From Aedoeadaptatus coli (GTDB lineage Bacteria > Bacillota > Clostridia > Tissierellales > Peptoniphilaceae): a DNA stretch of 64,000 nucleotides. The notes under the pieces are model-generated. The model had not been told where the DNA came from, ran no database searches, and saw nothing but the letters and a program-made list of their open reading frames with translations. The stretch is from positions 1 through 64,000 of the forward strand of contig NZ_OPYI01000002.1 in NCBI RefSeq assembly GCF_900343085.1, written 5' to 3'. Positions 7,716-15,603 of the stretch are shown here, in pieces (position 1 is the first letter of the stretch; each line of letters starts with the position of its first letter). A program made the position numbers and the translations under genes.

Positions 7716-9032
7716 TTATGCCTCATTCTTTAAAAAATTTACAATTTCTTCCGGGGCCATGGCTTTCTCTTCCCCGGTTTTCATGTTGCGAAGCTTGGGC
7801 ATATTGTTTTCCACTTCCTCACGGCCGAGGACGATGGCATAGGCCACGTTCAGGTGATCGGCGTATTTAAATTTCTTGCCGATTTTTCCCGATTCGCCGT
7901 AGAAGATGCAGCGAATTCCTTCGTCTCTCAAAGTCTTTAACAGGCGCAGGCCTTCTTCCTTCGTCTCGTCGAAGGGAATGATCAGGCACTCCGACGCCGC
8001 GTCGTCGTAGCTTTTTAAGAGGCCCGCTTCGTTTAATTGGTAATAGAGGCGGGAGAGGCCGATGGAAATGCCCACGCCGGGGAGCTTTTGCTTCGTGTAG
8101 TGGCCGGCCAGATTGTCGTAGCGACCTCCGCTACACACGGAGCCGATGGCCGGGTAATCGTCTAAAATGGTTTCGTAGACGGTGCCGGTGTAGTAGTCCA
8201 GGCCGCGGGCGATTTTCATGTCGGGAATCATGTGTTTGTCCGACACGCCTAATGTGCGGGCGATGGAGAAGACTCCCTTCAGCTCGCTGACGCCGGTTTT
8301 AAATTCCTCGTCCTCGATGGCCATGGCGTCGAGGGCGGCGAATACTTCGTCGGTGGTGCCGGAGATAGCAATAAACTCGGCGATTTTTTCCACGGCGTCA
8401 TCTGCAAGGCCGATTTTTGAAAGCTCTTCCTTCACCGAATCCACGCCGATCTTATCGACCTTATCTACGATGCGAAGCACTTCTTGGGAATCGTTGATGC
8501 CCAGGGCCCGATAAAAGCCGTTTAAAATGCGGCGATTGTTCATGTGAATGGTAAAGGCTTCGAAGCCCAGGTCTTGGAAAGTTTTGGCGATAATCGAAGG
8601 GATCTCGCCGTCGTTATATAGAGACAACGATCCGTTTCCGATAATGTCGATATCACATTGGTAGAATTCACGGAAGCGGCCCTTTTGCGCCCGCTCGCCC
8701 CGATAGACTTTGCCGATGTGGTAGCGGCGGAAGGGGAAGCTTAAATCGCTGTAATGTTGGGCCACGTAGCGCGCCAAGGGCACGGTGAGGTCGAAGCGCA
8801 TGGCGATGTCCGTAGAGCCTTTTTTAAAGGCATAGACTTGCTTTTCCGTTTCGCCGCCGCCTTTGGCCAAGAGGACCTCCTCTTTTTCCAAAACCGGCGT
8901 GTCGATGGGCAAAAATCCCTTCTCTTCGTAATTTTTCCGAATAATGTCCTTCATCCGATTAAAGACCAATTGATCTTTCGGCAGAAGTTCCATAAAGCCC
9001 GGCAATGTGGACGGTTGTACAATCTGACTCAT
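7716..9032 (-). CDS. hisS: Histidyl-tRNA synthetase
   Basis: Charges tRNA-His. The 438-residue class II enzyme shows motif 2 (YRGERAQKGRFREFYQCD), the histidine-binding motif RGLDYYTGTVYE and a motif 3 region near GVGISIGLSRL, then a C-terminal anticodon-binding domain. AGGAGG precedes the ATG. Its start overlaps the upstream methyltransferase stop by 4 bases. No T-box or terminator separates it from upstream genes, so it depends on read-through from that side. Confidence 0.97.
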   Translation of the reverse strand: MSQIVQPSTLPGFMELLPKDQLVFNRMKDIIRKNYEEKGFLPIDTPVLEKEEVLLAKGGGETEKQVYAFKKGSTDIAMRFDLTVPLARYVAQHYSDLSFPFRRYHIGKVYRGERAQKGRFREFYQCDIDIIGNGSLSLYNDGEIPSIIAKTFQDLGFEAFTIHMNNRRILNGFYRALGINDSQEVLRIVDKVDKIGVDSVKEELSKIGLADDAVEKIAEFIAISGTTDEVFAALDAMAIEDEEFKTGVSELKGVFSIARTLGVSDKHMIPDMKIARGLDYYTGTVYETILDDYPAIGSVCSGGRYDNLAGHYTKQKLPGVGISIGLSRLYYQLNEAGLLKSYDDAASECLIIPFDETKEEGLRLLKTLRDEGIRCIFYGESGKIGKKFKYADHLNVAYAIVLGREEVENNMPKLRNMKTGEEKAMAPEEIVNFLKNEA

Positions 9033-9802
9033 TTTCCTCCTCCTTCTATGACAAACATGGCGATGGATGCGGCCACGTTGGCGTTTAGTGAATCGATGGT
9101 TTCTTTCATGGGGATTCGAAGGCGCAGATCCACTTTCTCAAGCAGATCTTCCCGAATGCCTCGGGCCTCGTTTCCCACGATCAATACGATGTTTTCGTTC
9201 TCCCCTTCCACGGCCATGCCCTCGCCGCGAATGTCCAGGGCCGCAAAGAGGGCCCGCTCTTTATAGGCGAGGAGTTCTTGGTCTGTGACATAGGCCACGG
9301 GCAGGCGAAAGGCCGAGGCCATGGAGGCGCGGATGCACTTGTCGTTGGTGGGATCCACCGTGCCCGGCCCGATGAGCACCCCGTCGAAGTGAAAGGCTTC
9401 GGCGGAGCGGATCATGCCTCCTAAATTCCCCGGATCCTGCACGCCGTCGGCGTAGAGAAAGCGGCCGCATTCGGGAAGGCTTTCGGCATCCACGAGAAAA
9501 CTGCGGCACAGGGCGATGATGCCCTGGTCCGTTTCCGTGGACACCAATTCGTTAAAGAGGCGGTGGTCCAAAAGGGTCACTTCTACCTCTGCCTTTTCAA
9601 TCAAAGATCGGTGCTGCTCGACTTTTTCTTTATCGACGATCAGCTCCATCACATAGCCTTCGGCCATGACCTCCTCGATGACCACGGCGCCTTCCACCAA
9701 TAGGGTGCCCGATGCTTTTCGGTATTTTTTGTCCTTCAGCTTTTTCCACGACTTAAAGCGGCTGTTGTCTTTCGAATTAATGGTTTTCATCGACTCACGC
9801 AT
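9029..9802 (-). CDS. TrmH/SpoU-family RNA 2'-O-methyltransferase
   Basis: A SAM-dependent enzyme of the SPOUT superfamily, probably acting on rRNA. An N-terminal RNA-binding part (KSWKKLKDKKYRKASGTLLVEG, about 10-30) resembles the substrate-binding domain of RlmB/TsnR types. The knot domain follows with motif 1 (DPGNLGGMIRSA), motif 2 (IVGNEARGI) and motif 3 (IPMKETIDSLNANVAAS). The start at 9802 overlaps the ktrA stop; an ATG at 9790 is equally possible. The exact target nucleotide cannot be read from the sequence. Confidence 0.88.
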   Translation of the reverse strand: MRESMKTINSKDNSRFKSWKKLKDKKYRKASGTLLVEGAVVIEEVMAEGYVMELIVDKEKVEQHRSLIEKAEVEVTLLDHRLFNELVSTETDQGIIALCRSFLVDAESLPECGRFLYADGVQDPGNLGGMIRSAEAFHFDGVLIGPGTVDPTNDKCIRASMASAFRLPVAYVTDQELLAYKERALFAALDIRGEGMAVEGENENIVLIVGNEARGIREDLLEKVDLRLRIPMKETIDSLNANVAASIAMFVIEGGGK

Positions 9803-10445
9803 TTTTCATTTGTTTCAAATCGTCGTCGCTGCCGAAGAAAATAATAATGTCGTTTCGATTCAGCACTTCTTCGGCGACGTGGCGCACGATCAGGTCCTTG
9901 CCCCGGCGAATGGCAATGACATTGACATTAAATTCGCTGCGCAGCTGGAGTTCGCGAATGCTCTTTCCGATCCAATCTTCCGCCACTTCGTATTCCACGA
10001 TGCCGTAGTCGTCGGACAATTCAAAGTAATCGGTAATCCCGTTGTCCGTCAATTGTTTCGCCAGGCGCATGCCCATGTCGATTTCCGGATAAATAATCGT
10101 GTGGGCGCCGAGGCGCTTTAAGATATGGCCGTAGCGCTTCGTCGGCGCCTTGGCGACGATCAAAGGAACCCCCGCTTCCACGCAGGCGATGGTGGCCATA
10201 ATGGCGGAATCCAAACTGCTTCCGATGGCGATGACGGCGCAATCGAAATTGCTCAGGCCCAGATCGTCGAAGACATCTTCGTCCATGAGATCGGCCTCAA
10301 TGGCCGTGGTGACATTTTCCGACACGTACTTCACCCGCTCGGGATTCATGTCCACCGCCAAGACGTCGTTGTGCATATTATATAAGGTCTTTGCCACCGT
10401 CGATCCGAGGCGACCGAGGCCGAAGACGATAAAACTTTTAACCAT
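9795..10445 (-). CDS. ktrA: KtrA-type potassium channel regulatory subunit
   Basis: A cytoplasmic RCK protein of 216 residues that gates the KtrB channel. The N-terminal Rossmann domain has the NAD/ATP-binding GLGRLGST motif with an acidic residue ending strand 2 (LAVDMNPERV). The C-terminal RCK_C domain spans about residues 135-216, where c-di-AMP binds in other Firmicutes. It follows ktrB by 9 bases and overlaps the next gene by 8. Confidence 0.92.
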   Translation of the reverse strand: MVKSFIVFGLGRLGSTVAKTLYNMHNDVLAVDMNPERVKYVSENVTTAIEADLMDEDVFDDLGLSNFDCAVIAIGSSLDSAIMATIACVEAGVPLIVAKAPTKRYGHILKRLGAHTIIYPEIDMGMRLAKQLTDNGITDYFELSDDYGIVEYEVAEDWIGKSIRELQLRSEFNVNVIAIRRGKDLIVRHVAEEVLNRNDIIIFFGSDDDLKQMKNA

Positions 10446-10454
10446 GGTTCTCTC

Positions 10455-11804
10455 CTATCCCACGATAAATTTTCCTTCCGCATAGCGGAATTTGCGCTTG
10501 TGTTCTCTGTGAAACAGCCCCATGGCGAAAGTCGTCGGGCCGATTCGTCCCAAATACATGGTAAATGCCAAAATTAATTTTGATGAATTTCTAAGCATCT
10601 GTGTAATGCCCCGCGTGACACCGACGGTGCCGAAGGCGGAAAAAGTTTCGAATAAGGCGTCCAAAAACTTTATATTTCCCCCTTCAAACATGACCACGGC
10701 GGCGGACACGGCAAAGACCAAGGCCACCCCGATGACAAAGAGGGAGTAGGCCTTTCGCACGATGTCTTTTCCCACGCGGCGATGAAACATTTCCGTGTCG
10801 TCGCTGCCGCGGAGGCTGGCCCAGGTGGCCGCCAAGACGATGGCGAAGGTGGTGGTCTTTAAACCGCCGGCCGTGGAGCCCGGGGAGCCGCCGATAAACA
10901 TTAAGAGGCAGCTGCCGAAGGCCGTAGGATCGGTAATGCTTCCCATGTCCAGGGAATTAAATCCCGCCGTCCGAAAGGTGGTGGACTGAAAGAAAGATGC
11001 CAAAAGCTTTTCAGACAGAGGCATGGGCGCCAAGGTGAGGGGATTGTTCCACTCGAAGACGGAGACCATGACGGTGCCTGCGATCAACAGGGCGGCGGTG
11101 GTGACGAAGACCAACTTCGTATGGGGACTCAGGCGGCGGCGCGTTCTGTACCGCCACAGATCCGAGTAGACAACGAAGCCCAATCCCCCTAAAATGATCA
11201 AGGCGGCGATGGTTAATGTGATCAAAAAGTCGCCCTGAAAAGGCACGAGGGAGTCGCCGAACAGGTCGAAGCCGGCGTTACAAAAGGCGCTCACGGAGTG
11301 AAACAGAGAAAATGCGATGCCTTTTTTCACGCCGTAAAGAGGCACGAGATGAAACGACATCACGAGCGCTCCCACCCCTTCGATGGCCAAAGTCAGGAGG
11401 GTGGCGAATTTCAACAGGCGCACCAGGCCCGTTAAGCTGTCGGCATTGAGCTGCTCTCTGATATACAATCGCCCCGTTAAGGAAATACGCTGACCGGTAA
11501 AAATCGAAATCCACATGAGCATGGTCATGGTGCCCAGGCCGCCGATTTGAATTAAGCCGATAATAATGCATTTCCCGAAGACGGTCCAGCCGGCTGCCGT
11601 GTTGCGCACGATGAGTCCGGTGACGCAAGAGGCCGAGGTGGCGGTGAACAGTGCATCGACAAAGCCTGCCGATGTGTGATCGGCCGAGGCTTGAGGAAGC
11701 ATCAAAAGCAATGTTCCGATTGAAATTAAAACCAAAAAGGAAATTGCCAGGACAAAGGGCGGGTTATGAGAAATTTTTTTCTGAAGACGATTCGGTAATT
11801 TCAC
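10455..11804 (-). CDS. ktrB: KtrB/TrkH-family potassium transporter
   Basis: The ion-conducting subunit, 449 residues, membrane-embedded with about ten helices and re-entrant filter loops. The selectivity-filter glycines are visible in SASCVTGL, SAFCNAGFD, TTFRTAGFN and FSAFGTVGVT. It begins with GTG behind AGGAG and sits in an operon with ktrA. Length favours KtrB over the longer TrkH. The gene lies directly after the rplT terminator, with no clear promoter of its own. Confidence 0.93.
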   Translation of the reverse strand: MKLPNRLQKKISHNPPFVLAISFLVLISIGTLLLMLPQASADHTSAGFVDALFTATSASCVTGLIVRNTAAGWTVFGKCIIIGLIQIGGLGTMTMLMWISIFTGQRISLTGRLYIREQLNADSLTGLVRLLKFATLLTLAIEGVGALVMSFHLVPLYGVKKGIAFSLFHSVSAFCNAGFDLFGDSLVPFQGDFLITLTIAALIILGGLGFVVYSDLWRYRTRRRLSPHTKLVFVTTAALLIAGTVMVSVFEWNNPLTLAPMPLSEKLLASFFQSTTFRTAGFNSLDMGSITDPTAFGSCLLMFIGGSPGSTAGGLKTTTFAIVLAATWASLRGSDDTEMFHRRVGKDIVRKAYSLFVIGVALVFAVSAAVVMFEGGNIKFLDALFETFSAFGTVGVTRGITQMLRNSSKLILAFTMYLGRIGPTTFAMGLFHREHKRKFRYAEGKFIVG

Positions 11805-11815
11805 GCTCTGCTCCT

Positions 11816-11857
11816 AAAATAAAATACACCCCACAGGGAGTGTCCCCATGGGGTGTA
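11816..11857 (-). terminator. Terminator of the infC-rpmI-rplT operon
   Basis: On the minus strand ACACCCCA and TGGGGTGT close a long hairpin that also holds an inner GGGA/TCCC pairing, followed by ATTTTATTTT. It starts a few bases after the rplT stop. Confidence 0.8.
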
Positions 11858-11861
11858 GCGC

Positions 11862-12212
11862 TTATTCTCCCTTAGCTACTTGAACGAGTTGTGCAAATGC
11901 ATCCGGGTCGTGAATTGCCAATTCGGAAAGAACCTTGCGGTTAATGTCTACATTGGCCTTTTTTAATCCACTGATAAAGCGGCTGTAGCTCATGCCGTTC
12001 AAACGTGCGGCGGCATTGATTCTCGTAATCCAAAGTTTACGGAAATCTCTCTTTCTTTGCTTTCTGCCTGCAAAGGAGTAGCTCATGGAGCGCATAACCG
12101 CTTGGTTTGCTACGCGGTATAATTTCGATTTTGCTCCGAAGTAGCCCTTTGCTTGTTTTAATACTTTTTTATGACGACGCTTTGCGTTGACGCCTCTTTT
12201 TACTCTAGCCAT
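11862..12212 (-). CDS. rplT: Ribosomal protein L20
   Basis: A 116-residue, highly basic protein with the full L20 signature ([15 protein letters not shown] at the start, [15 protein letters not shown], then [12 protein letters not shown]). It binds 23S rRNA early in 50S assembly. GGGGAGG precedes the ATG. In low-GC Gram-positives L20 also represses this operon by binding the leader RNA, and a matching leader exists at 12966-13060. Confidence 0.98.
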   Translation of the reverse strand: MARVKRGVNAKRRHKKVLKQAKGYFGAKSKLYRVANQAVMRSMSYSFAGRKQRKRDFRKLWITRINAAARLNGMSYSRFISGLKKANVDINRKVLSELAIHDPDAFAQLVQVAKGE

Positions 12213-12227
12213 GTCTTACCTCCCCGA

Positions 12228-12419
12228 TTACGGAATCATGTTGTCGATGCGGCGAGCATCGGACTTGGAAACCAACGATCCTTTACGCAGATTCCGCGTT
12301 CTCTTTGCTGTCTTTTTGCCCGTTAAGTGGCCTTTGTAAGCTTTGAATCTTCTCAATTTGCCGGTTCCCGTTCTGGTGAAACGCTTGGCGGAACCTCTAT
12401 GCGTTTTCATTTTACCCAT
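12228..12419 (-). CDS. rpmI: Ribosomal protein L35
   Basis: 63 residues, very basic, with the family core [18 protein letters not shown] and a C-terminal RIDNMIP. It is the middle gene of the infC-rpmI-rplT operon, 15 bases before rplT and 10 bases after infC. Confidence 0.97.
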   Translation of the reverse strand: MGKMKTHRGSAKRFTRTGTGKLRRFKAYKGHLTGKKTAKRTRNLRKGSLVSKSDARRIDNMIP

Positions 12420-12429
12420 TGTATTCCTC

Positions 12430-12945
12430 CTACTTATTCTCCGATTTCGAGCGGAAAAACATAACCATATTTCTGCCTTCCATCTTCGGTTTTTTGTCTA
12501 CTTCCCCGTATTCCGAGACAAGTTCCGTAAATTCATCCAAGACTTCGCGGCCGATTTCGGTGTGACCCATTTCTCTTCCGCGGAAGCGGACGGCGACCTT
12601 TAAGCGGTTTCCGTCTTTCAAGAAATCCTTGGCTTTATTGGCCTTCGTGTTTAAATCATGGGTCTCGATTTTCGGCGTCAAGCGGAGTTCTTTTACCGTA
12701 ATCGTCTTTTGTTTCTTCTTCGCTTCCTTTTCCTTCTTCATCATATCGTAGCGATATTTTCCGTAGTCAAGAACGCGGCAGACCGGCGGCTTCGCCTTCG
12801 GCGCAATATTGACGAGATCCAATTTAAATTCGTCAGCAATAGCTCTTGCTTTTTCAATGGATACAATACCTAACTGTTCACCTTCGGGATCAATTAAGCG
12901 CACTTCTTTCGCGCGAATTTCTCCATTGATTTGAATTTCTTTAAT
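12430..12945 (-). CDS. infC: Translation initiation factor IF-3 (ATT start)
   Basis: IF-3 keeps 30S subunits free and checks initiator tRNA. Reading from an ATT at 12945 gives 171 residues beginning [19 protein letters not shown], the normal IF-3 N terminus and length. The ATT sits 7 bases after a strong GGAGGTG. The frame is open further upstream, but that part codes through the leader terminator and matches nothing. The N domain, basic linker ([11 protein letters not shown]) and C domain are complete. An ATT start is the known autoregulation device of infC. Confidence 0.93.
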   Translation of the reverse strand: MKEIQINGEIRAKEVRLIDPEGEQLGIVSIEKARAIADEFKLDLVNIAPKAKPPVCRVLDYGKYRYDMMKKEKEAKKKQKTITVKELRLTPKIETHDLNTKANKAKDFLKDGNRLKVAVRFRGREMGHTEIGREVLDEFTELVSEYGEVDKKPKMEGRNMVMFFRSKSENK

Positions 12946-12965
12946 GACTAAACACCTCCATAGGC

Positions 12966-13060
12966 AACAAAAAAAGCGGGCACACAAAGACCCGCCATAA
13001 AACTGGAACATAACCTTAAAACGTAGTCGTAAGGTGAGAAGCGGACTTCTTCTTCATGCC
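12966..13060 (-). promoter_or_regulatory. infC leader with attenuator (L20-type leader)
   Basis: Between the promoter and infC the minus-strand RNA holds a perfect terminator: GCGGG and CCCGC around a short loop, followed by seven T (about 12966-12992). Upstream sequence (12995-13050) could form an alternative structure. Position and arrangement match the L20 leader of Bacillus-type infC operons, where L20 binding causes premature termination. I did not verify the L20-binding fold. Confidence 0.75.
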
Positions 13061-13065
13061 CGAAT

Positions 13066-13094
13066 AGTGTATCAAATTCCCGGGCGCATGTCAA
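13066..13094 (-). promoter_or_regulatory. Promoter of infC-rpmI-rplT
   Basis: On the minus strand a consensus TTGACA (13094-13089) and TACACT (13071-13066) are 17 bases apart. It overlaps the last codons of udk. Confidence 0.85.
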
Positions 13095-13720
13095 GCTTTT
13101 TCTATTTCGGCCAGGATATGATTCAGTTTCGTTTGGATTAAATCCACCGCCACTTTGTTGTGGCCCCCTTCCGGGACGATGATGTCGGCGTAGCGCTTCG
13201 ACGGCTCCACAAATTGCAAATGGGCCGGCCGCACCGTGGCCATGTACTGATCGATGACCGAATCCAAGCTGCGCGCCCGTTCCTTCATGTCCCGCTTGAT
13301 TCGACGAAGGATGCGCACGTCGCTGTCCGTGTCCACGAAAATCTTCATGTCCAAGAGATCCAGAACCCGAGGCTCGGAGAAAAGCAAGATCCCTTCGATT
13401 AAGATAATGTCCTTGGGCTCCAGGCGGATCGTCTCTATTTTGCGATTGTGCACGGAGAAATCGTACTCCGGCATATCCACGCTTTTCCCCGCCTTTAAGG
13501 CGATCAAATGCTCGATGAACAGATCGTTGTCAAAGGCAAAGGGATGGTCGTAATTGGTTTTCACACGCTCTTCGAGAGACAAATGGCTTTGATCCTTGTA
13601 GTAATTGTCCTGACGGATCACCGTGCAGCGGGCGTCGCCGGTGTTTTTCAAGAGCTGCTCGGTGACGGTGCTCTTGCCGCTTCCCGATCCGCCGCAAATG
13701 CCGATTAAGATTGGTTTCAA
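13091..13720 (-). CDS. udk: Uridine kinase
   Basis: Phosphorylates uridine and cytidine in pyrimidine salvage. 209 residues with the P-loop GGSGSGKST at residues 10-18, the substrate-binding YDHPFAFD segment and a lid with RRIKRDMKERAR. It starts with TTG, overlapping the trhP stop in a TTGA junction. The trmR-trhP-udk order is a conserved Firmicutes arrangement. Confidence 0.95.
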   Translation of the reverse strand: MKPILIGICGGSGSGKSTVTEQLLKNTGDARCTVIRQDNYYKDQSHLSLEERVKTNYDHPFAFDNDLFIEHLIALKAGKSVDMPEYDFSVHNRKIETIRLEPKDIILIEGILLFSEPRVLDLLDMKIFVDTDSDVRILRRIKRDMKERARSLDSVIDQYMATVRPAHLQFVEPSKRYADIIVPEGGHNKVAVDLIQTKLNHILAEIEKA

Positions 13721-14940
13721 TCCTGCACCTTCTTTCGAATCATATCCTTCGCTTCCACCGCTTGAGGTACGATGGCGGTAAATACCTGCCGCGCCTTATT
13801 GGCCACCTCCATGGGCGCGCCTTCCTCGTCGACCATGTCGTCGATGGTCCACGTGAAGAAATCTTTTCCCGGGCCGAAGACTTCCACTTCGTCGCCGCAG
13901 AAAATTCGGTTCCGCTGCTCGATGGTGGCCCGCTTCGTCTCGGGATCGTAGTCCAAGACGACGCCGACGAAGTCGTAATCTTTGATATAAGTCACGGAAT
14001 CGCTGATGCCCTCGGGGCCTTTGGCTTCGGAATAGTAAAAGCCCGTGGTGAAGTCCCGGTGGGATACTTTTTTTATCTCTTCGAGCCAACGGGGATCGTA
14101 GCGATAGTTTTTCGGATCGGCGTAGTAGGCGTCAATGGCCATGCGATAGGCCCGAATCACCGTGGCCAGGTAATAGGCGCTCTTCACCCGCCCTTCGATC
14201 TTGAGGGACCGAATCCCCGCCTCAATCAATTCGTCGATGTGCTCGATCATGCAGAGGTCCTTGGAGTTTAAAATAAAGCTCCCCTCTTCCGTGGATTCGA
14301 CGGGGAAGTACTCGCCCGGACGGTTCTCTTCCACGAGATGGTATTTATAGCGACAGGGCTGAGCGCAGTCTCCCTGATTGGCGTCGCGCCCCGTCATGTA
14401 ATTGCTCATGAGGCAGCGGCCGCTGTAACTCATGCACATGGCGCCGTGGACGAAAGTTTCGATTTCCACGCCTTCCACGTCTTTTTCAATGGCGCGGATC
14501 TCCTCCAAGGTAAGTTCCCTGGCGAGCACCACCCGCTCGGCGCCCAAGTCTCGCCAAAAGCGCACGGTTTCGCTATTGGTCAAGCTCCCCTGGGTGCTCA
14601 TGTGAATGGGAAGTTTCGACGCCTTTTTCGCTCGCATAAAGATGCCGGGATCGGCGACGATTACCGCGTCCACTCCCGCTTCTTCCAATTCGGCGAGGTA
14701 GTCGTCCAGCCCGTCGAAATCCTTGTCGTGGGGAATAATATTTAAGGTCACGTGGACTTTTTTTCCTCGGGCGTGGGCATATTCGACGCCTTCTTTAATT
14801 TTTTCAACGGAAAAGTTCTTCGACGCCTTTCTCAGGCCGAAGGCTTCTCCCCCTAAGTAGACCGCATCGGCTCCGTAGTCGATGGCGGTTTTTAATTTCT
14901 CCAAATCCCCTGCCGGTGCCAAAAGTTCTATCTTATCCAT
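13717..14940 (-). CDS. trhP: Peptidase U32-family tRNA hydroxylation protein
   Basis: 407 residues. It has the U32 N-terminal barrel (ELLAPAGDLEKLKTAIDYGADAVY) and the family signature around residues 165-200 (ETFVHGAMCMSYSGRCLMS followed by a CAQPCRYKY cluster), whose cysteines probably bind an Fe-S cluster. Despite the family name, members with this architecture (YegQ/TrhP, YrrN/YrrO) are needed for 5-hydroxyuridine at tRNA wobble position 34 rather than proteolysis. Bacillus uses two genes; here one longer protein appears to serve. It overlaps trmR by 8 bases. Confidence 0.88.
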   Translation of the reverse strand: MDKIELLAPAGDLEKLKTAIDYGADAVYLGGEAFGLRKASKNFSVEKIKEGVEYAHARGKKVHVTLNIIPHDKDFDGLDDYLAELEEAGVDAVIVADPGIFMRAKKASKLPIHMSTQGSLTNSETVRFWRDLGAERVVLARELTLEEIRAIEKDVEGVEIETFVHGAMCMSYSGRCLMSNYMTGRDANQGDCAQPCRYKYHLVEENRPGEYFPVESTEEGSFILNSKDLCMIEHIDELIEAGIRSLKIEGRVKSAYYLATVIRAYRMAIDAYYADPKNYRYDPRWLEEIKKVSHRDFTTGFYYSEAKGPEGISDSVTYIKDYDFVGVVLDYDPETKRATIEQRNRIFCGDEVEVFGPGKDFFTWTIDDMVDEEGAPMEVANKARQVFTAIVPQAVEAKDMIRKKVQD

Positions 14941-15577
14941 CCAATCTCCTTATTAACAACAATCCGTCGCCGACGGGCAACACCGTGGCCGATAAGTTAT
15001 CCGCACGGAGCACCCGGTACAAGAGGCGTTTCAGCCTTTTCACGATGGTGATTTTTCGGCGCTTAAATAATTTCTTTGACGCGAGCATGCCGTGAAAAAG
15101 CACATTGTCCATGAGGATGACGCCCCCGGGGGCCAGTCTGCGCAAACTTTCTCTCAGGTAGATTTCGTATTGCCCCTTGGCCGCGTCGATAAATATAAAA
15201 TCGTAGCTGCCCTCGTCCTTTTGAATAAATTCTGCGGCGTCTGCGACGATGAGGTGAATCCTGTCTTCCAAATTTTGATTTTGAAAATGGGTGCGGGCAT
15301 TCACGGCCCGGTCGGGATCCAGCTCCACCGTGGTAATTTCCGCATCGGGCAGTGCCCGAGCCATCATGGAGGCGGAATAGCCCACCGCCGTCCCCAGTTC
15401 CAAAATGCTTTTCGCTCCCAGAAGCGGCAGAAAGAAATTCAAAAAGTTTTCCACCTGCGCGTCGATAATGGGCACGCCCTCGGCTTCGGCGAAGGCGCGC
15501 AAATCCTTCAAATAACCGGCGGGCTCGGGAAAGAGCTGCGCCAAATAGTCTTCGATAAACGGTTCTGTTACATGCAT
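14933..15577 (-). CDS. trmR: tRNA 5-hydroxyuridine O-methyltransferase (TrmR-like)
   Basis: A class I SAM methyltransferase of 214 residues with motif I ELGTAVGYSASMMA, an acidic strand-2 end (VELDP) and the O-methyltransferase_3 signature FIFIDAAKGQY. Standing before trhP and udk, it fits TrmR (YrrM), which methylates ho5U34 to mo5U34. The ATG at 15577 lies only a few bases after the T-run of a terminator hairpin and has no visible ribosome binding site, which is unusual. An alternative would be a catechol-type O-methyltransferase, but the context argues for tRNA. Confidence 0.82.
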   Translation of the reverse strand: MHVTEPFIEDYLAQLFPEPAGYLKDLRAFAEAEGVPIIDAQVENFLNFFLPLLGAKSILELGTAVGYSASMMARALPDAEITTVELDPDRAVNARTHFQNQNLEDRIHLIVADAAEFIQKDEGSYDFIFIDAAKGQYEIYLRESLRRLAPGGVILMDNVLFHGMLASKKLFKRRKITIVKRLKRLLYRVLRADNLSATVLPVGDGLLLIRRLDG

Positions 15578-15580
15578 GAG

Positions 15581-15602
15581 AAAAAAGCCGGTTAAACCGG
15601 CT
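15581..15602 (-). terminator. Terminator between RNase J and trmR
   Basis: AGCCGGTT and AACCGGCT pair almost without a loop, followed by TTTTTT on the minus strand. It begins right after the RNase J stop and ends a few bases before the trmR ATG. Confidence 0.75.
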
Positions 15603-15603
15603 A

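Noticed and set aside
12946-13011. N-terminal extension of IF-3 upstream of the ATT
   Set aside because: The extension would be translated from the leader terminator, has no ribosome binding site and is unlike any IF-3 N terminus.
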